DNA of 64,000 nt from Romanomermis culicivorax (Eukaryota; Nematoda; Enoplea; Mermithida; Mermithidae), in NCBI GenBank assembly GCA_963922205.1, contig CAWUHX010000071.1, positions 682,001 through 746,000 on the forward strand. The letters run 5' to 3'. Positions 36,187 through 45,896 of this stretch are shown here, piece after piece (the first letter of the stretch is position 1; each line of letters opens with the position of its first letter). Both the position numbers and the translations under genes were made by a program. The notes under the pieces were generated by a model, which saw only the letters and a program-made list of their open reading frames with translations, was not told the origin of the DNA and searched no databases.

Positions 36187-38667
36187 CTTGGAATATCTCA
36201 TTCATGAAACCGGAAAGCGGGTATTATTTTATATATTTATTATTTTCTGCTAAACCACAGGAATTTGTCATCTAACTAAATGCAAATTTTATGCAAATTC
36301 AAAAGCTTTATGTAAACTATTTTGAAGACAGACCATTTTTCGTCACTTTAAAATTTACGAACATTTTACAGGAAGTCGAATATAGTTGAAAATGATACAA
36401 TCAGAGCTCCACGATTGATTTTCAGTATAGGAATATTATCTCATTATTTTTTTGGAGCATAACTTTTAGGCCGCGTTTACTATTGTTATTTCTTGATCCT
36501 TGTCGGGGTACAATTCGACACCAAATCTATGTCGATGCTTAAGGCACAACGAGCATACTCAAGGGAGGCGGCCTCAGTCTAAATTCTGAAATCACACATG
36601 TTATAGTGCATTTGACAGCCCACAACGAAAATTTTTAAGTATGTTACACTAACTGTTTTTCATGTAATGCTTGTTTGCACTGAAATTTTCAAATTTTCAT
36701 AAATCTGCTAAACCATTGAGAAGCACGATGCAACATGTCGCACAACAGAATCAATTAATTAATATTAGATGCATAAGTTGTCAAATAATCTTAAAATTCA
36801 GAAATATATGTCATTGCAGTCTTCATGATGCTTCTAGCATGTCTTATCATCAATTATTCTTCAGTGGTTGTTGAGCTCATCGCACAGACACTTGACTTTA
36901 TCAACGCCGTTCATAAATTTTCTATTCCAAGAAGTGGAAATCATTCTTTAGATCTTAAAATCTGCTCAAAGACATAACGTGTATAGTGTTAGTTCTGACA
37001 GAATTGTGGACGCTTCTTGAAATTTTGCGATAATATGGTTGCATTCACTACGATTCGAATCCGGACTTCATCAGGTTCTTCTCAGGAGAAGCGACTCACA
37101 CCATTTCTGATTTTTTTTCATTAAAATTAGAAATTTATTTCCATAGCTTATGATTGCTAAAAATTGCAAACTTTTTGAAAACACCACGACGAGTTAAATC
37201 GTTCAGAAAATTGTCTCGCTAGATGAGTAATGTCCTATGATTCGAAATCGACGAAAATGTGTCATCAAAATTTCAAAAGAACCGTTGCTGCGAATTCTGC
37301 TGAAGCACACAACATCTCGAATGACTGACTACTATAGTGAGAGTGTATTTTTTTAGTCAGACCCGTTTTCTACGAGATGCTTATGCAAAGCACCGGACCA
37401 AAAAAGCAAACAATGTTAATCGAAAAAAGAAAATCGACGCCAAAAAGCCATGGCCATCTATCATTATCACCACGAAAAAATTGGTATTAGTTATCGCTGA
37501 ATATAGGCTATTTTTCAGGGATACCACATTAATCGACAAGGCAATCAAAAACACAAAAGTAGAGAAACATAGGATTTAAGTTTTGAAAAAGTAAACAAAG
37601 TACGAAACGTATGTTTTTCCGGCCACCACACATCGCAAGATTTTTTTATATTTATTTTCCAGTTTTCGGTCGGTATTTTTCAAAAGAATCGAGCCATTAT
37701 TTTTTTCTTCTCTTTCCAGTCCCAATTGAAACTATAAACGAGGTATTTTTCTACTTTTTTCTTCTCTCCATCTTGATCTTTCTTTTTTCGCCTATAAAAT
37801 TAACGATGTTCATAAATCGCGAATTTTGACGGCCGATCAAAGCAATTAAGCGAATGTTTCAAAAATGAGCCACACGTTCGTACTCTTAGATAAAAAGCGC
37901 GTCAACGTGTGCAGCCGTCGTTAAGTTTACTGTAGCTTTACTATCCACGCGCGTAAAAAACCGTGAAAGATTTATTTTCTTCAATATTGGCTTTTTGAAG
38001 TTGCCGAAAAAAACGGGAGAAATTTTGCTTCCCGGGTCATAGGATTTTAGCACCAATTTTTTCCTGTTGCTGGTCAAAGGAAGTCATTGAAAAAATGGGC
38101 TCCGCCGCCCCTAGCACTGGCCTTACCACCCACGCCCTTGGTGGAAATCCCACCCCCATTTTTTGCATTCTCTATACACCTGTGTGTGTAGCACAACACA
38201 CTTTTATTGACTGTCGTAAATTTTTATTATGCAAATTCGCCTACGCGCACTAAAAGCGCATTTTTCGGTATTTTCTTTTGAACTTTGTTATTATATGTTT
38301 CAGATTACGATATAGATTTTTTGTAACCGATTTTGTATTGTTTTATTGATCGTAAAAATATCGCGTGTACATAAACCATAAAAATTTTTTTCCAATAGTG
38401 GATATTGTTACAGAATACCGTTGTTTTCGAAAAAGAAGAATTGATAAGAATTTACGAGATTTTGTTCTTCAAATAAGCTTCGTGTTTACTCAACATAAAC
38501 GAACTCTGCTCCATTGTAAAATTCTTTGGAATACTGTATAATGTGGAAATGAAAGCCTTACAGCAAGTTACAGTACTTAGGGTGTTCTGAAAGTTTGAGA
38601 GGCAGATGATAATCATGTCCGAAAAACCTTAGTATTTGTGATATTAATGCAATGGCTATTAAGGGGC
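36187..38667. other. Intergenic, no supported gene
   Basis: Directly right of element D is a MITE family 1 fragment (36210-36340: TTTTCTGCTAAACCACAG, AAAGCTTTATGTAAAC, AAGACAGACC) and another at 36680-36760. A left end of the same family (AGTCAGACCCGTTTTCTACG) starts at about 37357. No protein family is recognisable in the frames present. Confidence 0.4.
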
Positions 38668-39230
38668 TGTATCCCTATTCTTCGAAAAGTGGATATAATT
38701 CCGGATTCCTCGAAGGCTTTAGTGCATCATAAATTTGTTTTCCCGATTCCTCGAAAGAAGATAAAATTTATAATTCATCGAAAATTGGTGCATCACAAGT
38801 CCCAGTCAATCGAAAGTGCATATACATACAGATCGATTTTCTTGAAACGTCTGTAAATTTGATCGTAAATATTATGATTTCAAAATTATCATATCTGATG
38901 ATATGAAGACTCAATAGCATTAAGAGATTTTTTGTTGATGGCCATGCTTAGGCCTTGGGCTTAGGCTTAGGTTTGACCAGAATTTTTTACTCTTCAAGGT
39001 GGAAAAGACCGTGGGAACTTTATGTCGTGGGAACCTTCACGTTACAAAATGGTAAATTTAAACCTGCCCATTTATTATTTTCGAGGGAACGAGATTTTTT
39101 GAAAAAAATTTACCGAGAAATTTCGCTAAAACGGAGATTTTGTAGATAAAATCTTGAGCACTATTCGAAGAATCGAGACTTTCGGTGAATCGGGACGTTC
39201 GAGGAACAGGGACATTCGATGAATCGACAT
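38668..39230. mobile_element. Foldback-type element E (word: CCCGATTCCTCGAA)
   Basis: Left end words: TCCCTATTCTTCGAA, CCGGATTCCTCGAA and CCCGATTCCTCGAA (38669-38757). Right end, as inverses: TTCGAAGAATCGAGAC, TTCGGTGAATCGGGAC, TTCGAGGAACAGGGAC and TTCGATGAATCGACAT (39164-39229), a neat 17-bp spaced array. About 560 bp in total; no coding frame is supported in the centre. Confidence 0.6.
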
Positions 39231-39605
39231 ACAATCTATTAAGGAAGTGAAGGAATAAAAAGTCTGCAGTGAAAAACTATGAAGAAATTTTTGAATGACG
39301 CCTCATGTAACAGTTTTTCCGGCTATCCTGCGTTTTTTAAAGAGACACGGAAAGTCGATTTTTTTCAGGATAGCGTCTTGGATTACGCATCGTTTAATCC
39401 TCAGTGCCATTTTCAGATGATTAACCAAGATAAAATTGCTTGTTGATCAGTTTCGCAGTCATAGTGTAACTCTTTTGCAGCATGTTGATGAAAAAATCTC
39501 GAGCAATCAAAAACTTACGACCGAGAAAGAAGGTGACAAGAAACGAGTGAAACATACGTGTACTGAAACAAAAAATATTCATGCAAAATGGCGAATGTAA
39601 AATAC

Positions 39606-40735
39606 GGTCTATTACCAAATGAGCACATTCTCAAATGAGCGAATTCCACTTGGGCGATTATTAAAAGAGCAATGGAGAATGAAATAACACTTTCTTCATA
39701 TTTTCCTCCTTTGCCCTATATTTTTCTTGACATGTATTTTTTCCTTCATTTCTGTGTGTGTTGCTTATGCTTATGTTTTTACGTTTTCGTCTTTTGTCTC
39801 TGCTTTCCTTTAGTTTCTTTTTCCTGTCATCCACTTTTTCTTTTTTGCTCATAAAACTATACATTACAGTTGTCGTTTTAAAATAACCATAGTCGCAAGA
39901 ATATTTCTTACATACTCCGGCATGCTCAGCTCGAAGAAACAAAAGATGAAGAGAAATAAAACGTCAACAAAAACGAAGGCATTAAGAATAAATGAATATA
40001 GGTATAGTCTGTTTTTCTTGAAATGCTTCCAAATAATGGAAGTGGAAAGCAGGTAGTATTTAAGATTTTTGCGATTTTCTGATGAACAAAATATCATGTA
40101 GGGCTGGAAATTTCTGATCATACTGGCCTGACCTTTAGCGATTTTTCGAGTGAAAAATTTTACAGTAAGAACTTTATGCGAACAATTTCGACGACAGAAC
40201 TGATTTGTGCAATTTTTGCATCTGGAAGCAATTTATAAAAAACAGACTATAGAAAAGTATCAGAAAAACACAGAAAACATGAAGAAAAGTGACACGAAAG
40301 AAAGCAACACAGAGAAAGCAGCAAGAAAGAAAAAATAATGTGAAAAAAGAAAATAGAAAAAGATAAAGAAATAAAATCAAAAACTAAGATGAAAAGTGAG
40401 AATCGAAAAAATAATGGAAAATCGCAAATAGGAAATAGAGCATGTCGAACTGTATAAAGCCGTATTTATACTTCGCGGCACGGTCACGAGAAATAATAAA
40501 ACTCAAGAAAGCAGAGACAAAAGATAAAAACGTAAAAACATACATAGACAAAACATAAGCAACACACACTGAAAACGAAAGAGAAAAGAAATAAACACCA
40601 AGAAAAATATAAAATAGAGAAGCAAAATACGAAGAAAGTGTTTTTCATTCTCGATCGCTCATTTGAGAATCGCTCAATCGGAAATTTGCTTATTTGAGAA
40701 TATGTCCACTTGGGAATCGCTCCTGTAAAACACAA
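39606..40735. mobile_element. Foldback-type element F (word: TTCTCAAATGAGCG) with long inverted arms
   Basis: The outer 80-100 bp of each side carries words such as ATTCTCAAATGAGCGA, in inverse on the other side (39617-39660 and 40650-40725). The inverted match continues inward for about 170 bp more: left ACACTTTCTTCATATTTT, GTGTGTGTTGCTTATG, TTTTGTCTCTGCTTTC; right, read inward, CACTTTCTTCGTATTTT, GTGTGTGTTGCTTATG, TTTTGTCTCTGCTTTC. The arms are thus about 250 bp, at 39606-39860 and 40480-40735, strongly pyrimidine/purine strand-biased. A complete MITE of family 1 (40007-40247) is inserted between them. No coding frame in the centre is supported. Confidence 0.75.
40007..40247. mobile_element. 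MITE family 1, complete copy, TA-flanked
   Basis: 241 bp bounded by TA on both sides. The inverted ends are GTCTGTTTTTCTTGAAATGC and, read inward from the right, GTCTGTTTTTTATAAATTGC, continuing into TTCCA on both. Interior landmarks shared with other copies: AGTGGAAAGCAGGTAGTATTT, GCGATTTTCTG, ATGTCATGTAGGGCTG-like and TTTACAGTAAGAACTTTATG. TA flanks and short inverted ends suggest a Tc1/mariner-mobilised MITE. Nested in element F. Confidence 0.75.
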
Positions 40736-41104
40736 GCAATTAAGACACGGAAAAACGAACAAATGTGTTGTAAAATGAACTTGAAGCAAAGAGTAATCGA
40801 TGCAAAGAAGCGAATGCACCCAAAAAGAGTCGTCCCAAATTTTACAGGATTCGGCAGTTTGCGGCACCGTCTTCTATACATTGGTTTCGGGTCTGGAAGT
40901 ATACATGGTCCCTATGTCTACAAAATGTTTGACTGAATTTGAAAATTTTAGAGGACAATGCTGTCATCAAACTTTTTCAAAGAGAAATTTTACATGCGGA
41001 GTGTTTCGGACAAAATCTGTGAAATTGGAAACTATACTGCTTTTACTTTAAAATGATCGACGCAGCGATTCTATGAAAGTAATTTCAATACGAGAAAACT
41101 AGGA

Positions 41105-41395
41105 AAGCTTATTACTGTAGTGGACGAAAAAAATTTCTCGTGCATGAGCGGTAAACGAAACAGCTGAAAACTTCCTGCCATAACCTCGTTAAGTGGTCAA
41201 AATTTCGAGGACAAGACTCAGGTGTCAAACACAGTTCTATCCAAATCAGAAATGGATAAGCATATTTCTATGATTTTGACCTTCCCATTGACGTCATGAA
41301 GCAATTTAGCGTGTTTCTACAGTACAAAGTTTCCCATTAGGTGAAAATTGCATATCAAATTTAACATATTTTTTCGGTTGTCACTGCATCCGTCA
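41105..41395. repeat. Dispersed repeat family 2, copy 2
   Basis: Aligns in the same orientation with 19736-19985 through AGCTTATTACTGTA, AAAATTTCTCG, TGAGCGGTAAAC, GTTTCTACAG, AAAGTTTCCCATTAGG, GTGAAAATTG and TTTTTCGGTTGTCACTGC. Confidence 0.55.
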
Positions 41396-41734
41396 TTTCG
41401 AGATAATCGGGACCGGGTCCGGTTGTACAGGCATCCTCTTCAGGTAGAGGGTAGTGCACAATAGTAAAGCAACAAGCAGTGTTTTTTTCCAAAAATTTTT
41501 TACCCCATGTGAGGAAAAACCCCAAAAATTTTTTCCTCATGAGGAAAAATAAATTTTTTAGTTCCTTTGCTTAAAAATCGTTCAAAATCATTTCTGATGT
41601 GTTTTTTGAACGTTTCTCGTTAACTTGAATCTTATTCCACCAAAAAACCGACATTTTATTGCAAAAAGTCGAGCAATGACTTGCTTATTAATAAATATTC
41701 ACGTGAGTTTACGAGAGCCAAGCAAGAGAATAAT

Positions 41735-42157
41735 TCATTTGTTTTGTTCGCTGATTGTACATTTAACCTCATTATTTGATAACTTTTCTAGCCTAGTGAA
41801 TTCGGATTGCCAATGGATCCGAAACGACCTTTTTTGTTGTGTTGCAGAGTCTTTTTGTGCATCATCCAGCAGAATTTCTTCATCATCACTGTGATCAGTT
41901 AACTGTTCGGCATCTGAATTAATTGCAGAATTCTGTAAAGCACAAGCTTCTACATCAACAACTGTTTCGGAAAATTCATTATCATCATGAATTTCGGGTT
42001 CGAGTTGAGCAGATGTTCGAACTAAAGGCCCATCTATACTTTTTTCTCGAAAATCCGCCGCAAGTGATTGCAACGACCAAAATCGAACGAATCCCTCATT
42101 TTCTCTGTGTGCAAGAAACATCTTGACGAGTTCTATCCAGTGAAGTATATTTTGCAA
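41735..42157 (-). pseudogene. hAT/BED-like zinc-finger fragment (tentative)
   Basis: A 140-codon minus-strand frame. Its C-terminal part reads RSFRIHWQSEFTRLEKL then EVKCTISEQN. This resembles the F-x3-W-x3-F-x-W/R-L ... V-x-C-x-x-C start of zinc fingers that precede hAT-family transposases; the expected second cysteine is a serine and the frame ends soon after. The N-terminal 100 residues are acidic and unremarkable. No transposase core was found further along the minus strand. Confidence 0.3.
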
Positions 42158-43080
42158 AAAAAATTTGCATAGTATTGCAGAAATCAGCTATGTTGTAAGC
42201 ATCCTACGTTTCTTGCGTCAAGGATGGATTTAAAGCGCTCGGTAGATACTTGTTGAACGTGTTGGGTATCTTTCGATCGGAAATTTCAATATCTACCTTG
42301 CGATGTATTATATGCTAGGATTGCTCCAATACTTGAAGAGCAAATCGCTTGCGTATGTTTTTGAACGAAAGAAGTATAGATGGGCCTTTACATTTTATCG
42401 TCAAAATGTACATTTTCATGACTACTGAGATTCTCAGCATTTCTCTTCTTTTGGATAATGCAAAAAAAGTCTGTTAATACTCGTGAAGTTGCATGCCATA
42501 ATTTGTGACGTATAGAACTGGGAAACAAGTGAGCAATAGCAATAAGGCATTTTCTGGAAAAATAATCTGAATCTGAGGGATTTTCGGGGAAAGTAATCAC
42601 GGCTGACAATCTGACATGAAAGTATGAACTTGATCATCAAAAAAATGTTCCCCAAAGTGATGCATAAGCACAAAAAAATTTTCGTTAATTTCAAAAAAAA
42701 AATCCTTAAAAATGGTCGATCGAGGAAAAAACTGTGGCAACAAGCAACCGAAATGCAATGTGTCGAAATTCAACTTCTCATTGTAATACGAATTAGAATT
42801 TCACGAAGATGAGCAATCAGAATATACCATGAGATACTCCGCAGCGGAACCTTCAAACTTATGAGTACAGTGTAATCTTGTTCCATCTGTAGTAAAGACC
42901 ACAAAGCAAGTCTTTATTGGCGTGCACATTCACGATCGAAAGTGAAGCCGCACCAACAACAGGCGAAAAATCTGAAAGTTCTCATTTTCGGGTAACTGTA
43001 GCAGTGTTAGAATCCCATTTTTGAACAAAATGAATCACCGTTGTGATTATCAAATGAAGCAACATGTCGTTCCAGGCCTA

Positions 43081-43297
43081 GTTTGTCTTTTTTGAAATGT
43101 TCGTAAATATTATAGTGGAAAGCATTTCTACGGCTACCTGCTGAACCACAAGTCACACATGATCACAAATTTATGAGCCTATGCAGCTGAACCTTTACCA
43201 ATTTTTTGAGTAAAAATCTTATAATAAAACGTTTGTGTAAACGCTTTTGAAGGCATCAATTTTTTTGGCATTTTTCAATCACAGGCAGAAGTCTATA
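43081..43297. repeat. MITE family 1, diverged copy
   Basis: Starts after TA with GTTTGTCTTTTTTGAAATG and carries ATAGTGGAAAGCA, CTGCTGAACCACAAGTCACA, TATGAGCCTATGCAGCTGA and ATTTTTTGAGTAAAAATCTT, matching the type copy at 40007-40247. It lies about 75 bp upstream of the solo LTR. Confidence 0.65.
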
Positions 43298-43371
43298 ATT
43301 ATTTTTTTATTTACACAACGATTGCTCGAATCTCTCAGATATCATGCCAAAAAGAAAATCGTTGTTTGTAA

Positions 43372-44640
43372 TGTCACGTGCTGCTCAATTTTCCCAAGGT
43401 CATGTGATCCACATCATGTTGATATTTTATTTTTCGTCACGTTTTGTTTACAACTCATTTGTGTTCCGTTCGTTTTGTTTATTATTATCTGCACATGCAT
43501 TTTGTTTTCGTTTTTATATTTGTTTGTTCATTTTATGTTTCGTTTTAGTGTATTTTTATTTCTTTTATGCACGTGGGCTACAGTACGCCCTTTAGCTATA
43601 AACTTCTGCCAAAATGTGCTTCACGGGCACATGGCTGTTTTTGGTGCATCCATGCACCTCTTATCACAAAAATTAGCGTCGTTTTAGTTATGCAAAAATG
43701 AGTAGCTAAGAAGTTAGCTAAGGACGCTCATATGCTTAGCATAGGCACTGCAGTCGGCCTCAGTGCTAAATGCATGTGGGCGAAAAATGTCTATGTGCTC
43801 ATAGGCATCTTCTGCATCGCGTCTAGCTGCAGAAGTTAGCTTGGATGCCGAAAACTCCGCCCAAGCCGATGCTGTAGCCAAACATGTCCTTTCGCTCATT
43901 TCTGGGTTTACCCCAGCATCCAAATTTTGTCAGCGTCTGCCGCCCTTCTTTAATTTGAATAAATTTGACTATTTTTATTGCTTACTGCATTCGCCGCCTC
44001 AATCTACATATAATACCCATCGCCCACACCCTGCCAGGTTACCGTCTGTAACCCCGTTTACTGAATAGAAGAGAGAGTCGCCTCCCAACCTCCCCTACCC
44101 GCCGTCAAGGAATCGAGTGGATCGCCTCCCCATTCATTGACCAAAAACCGAAACCACCAGGGACCTGCCGCCCTTTCGTCGAATTCTTTTTGAGAAACAG
44201 GACTAGGTGAGTCTTTCCAGGGGATTATTGTTATTGTGGGATATTTTTGGGGAAACCCTCTCAACTTAGTTTCCCTGGGTTTCCTCAGATAGGTAGGGCT
44301 CTTACCTCTCAGGTTTGGGCTAAAAAGGTTCATAATCAGGTTCCACAATTCAGGTCATTTTACGGGTGACCTTGTCCCCACTCTCACTGAGCAGGACCCG
44401 GGGATTGTCACCCCTAACCTGGCCGCGTTGTCCATTACTCTACAGCAGGACCCCAGGACAGCACCAGAGTACTCTATAGGTCTTCCTATAGCCAGTACTA
44501 GCCGGGTTAGGTCCCCAACAAGTGGGGAAAAAGCCTGCCCATCAGGAGTCGCAGCCTATCACTCACTGTGATAGGATCAGACTGATATGGTTTACCATCA
44601 ATGTGACTGGGAAACAACGTTTTCCACCTGACGTGACATG
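43372..44640 (+). mobile_element. Solo LTR plus leader of a diverged relative of the left-hand gypsy element
   Basis: Plus-strand sequence from TGTCACGTGCTG at 43372 aligns along its length with the reverse complement of 12720-13661: GTTAGCTAAGGACGCTCATATG, TGTCCTTTCGCTCATTTCTG and GGACTAGGTGAGTCTTTCC are counterparts of blocks in that LTR. The LTR ends near CTGAGCA at about 44394. Similarity continues into the leader (GTCACCCCTAACCTGGCCGC, TAGCCAGTACTAGCCGGGTT) to about 44640. No gag or pol follows, so the copy is truncated just after the leader. The orientation is opposite to the left element. Divergence is much higher than between that element's own LTRs. Confidence 0.75.
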
Positions 44641-44655
44641 CCCCCCCCCAAAACG

Positions 44656-45896
44656 TGACAGTAAATAATCTGAAAGACCCACTTCTTAAAAATACTTTAG
44701 AATAGAAATTATGACTCCAAAAAATATAGAAAACCTAAATGCAAAATTGTTCTTCCACTAAAATTTTATAATCTTCGACTACATAACATTACGAATTCAC
44801 TCACCTACAGTTTGCAATTTCCGAAATAACCAGCGGACTACGGGTGATCAGTAATATCCTTTAATCTGCTTTGAGCTTAGTTAATTGGCCAATGTATAAG
44901 TATCATTTTTTAGACATATTAATAAATTTCCAGTAAAGTCGACCATACTGATAAGCCCAAAGTTCACGACTGCTTAACGATTCAAATTTGCGAGATCGGA
45001 TTACTTCCAGGGCTTAGGCTTAAAAGACATGCTAAATTGCAAAGCAGTCAACCTTATAGAACAGTTGACCTACTGAGATGATCGACTTGGTGGAACAGTT
45101 GACCCAGTGGCACACAACAGCAAATTTTGTCTACGTCATAAACGTTACATTTTTCAAATTCTTCAAATTTTGAACAGCATTCGAAATTCTAATCGAAGGA
45201 CTAGAAAATTAAGCCGTTGTAGGATAATACATTTTTCAAAAAAACTGAGTCATATGTTCAACTCGAGCTTAAAAATGTTACGAAGAAGAAAGAATAGTAG
45301 GGAGCAGGTATAGACAAGCATATCGGATCATCGAAGAAATATGTGAAATTTTTTAGCGATAAAAAAATAATCGTTACGAAAATCAATTCGAGCGGAAATA
45401 CATTCGACCTAACAAGGGGAGAGGATGTGCAAATACCCCGATGTAAAGTTCAGTCATTCAAAAACAGTCTTTGAAGGTAAAGACAGAAAACCAAATTAAT
45501 GTCGATGCAATCTCCCAATTAGATTTCGCACAAAGCATATAGAATCGATCGTTCAACTTCTGTTTGCAAAATACATATTTTACTTATCTAGTACAAAAAA
45601 ACAATATTTTAGTAGACGAACTACGGAGAAAAATACAGTCAGCAACTGTGAACTACAGAAAGATCGAGCTGATTGCGAAAAAGCTACTTTAGAGTTTATG
45701 TTCCAAAAATATAGCGATTTCTGGGTTTCTGCCAAGAGTTCAGTTATAATTCACTGAAAATTCAAAAAATTTGTACAGTAATCTTCCGTGGAAAAAATTG
45801 ATCTATCGAACTAACTATTTAGAATTTTAGTCCAAGAAATCAGCTTGTAAGGAATTTTCACAGAAAATATCGTGACATCTCGCACGCCAACCAAAA
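44656..45896. other. Intergenic, 3' of the LRR gene
   Basis: No gene is supported. Words CAGTCAACC, CAGTTGACCTACTGAG and CAGTTGACCCAGTGG recur at 45045-45110, with CAGTCGACC-like sequence at 44936; this looks like one eroded end of another word-repeat element, but no inverted partner was found. Confidence 0.4.

Larger units (their letters stand above)
40736..43080. other. Intergenic with family 2 repeat and a zinc-finger-like fragment
   Basis: Contains the second copy of dispersed family 2 (41105-41395), a short inverted AAAAATTTTTT/GAGGAAAAA cluster at 41490-41560 (TTTTCCTCATG...CATGTGAGGAAAA) and a minus-strand fragment at 42157-41735. No intact host gene is supported. Confidence 0.4.

Noticed and set aside
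37040-37075. tRNA B-box-like GATTCGAATCC
   Set aside because: No A box, cloverleaf or acceptor stem could be formed around it; no tRNA gene was found anywhere in the window.
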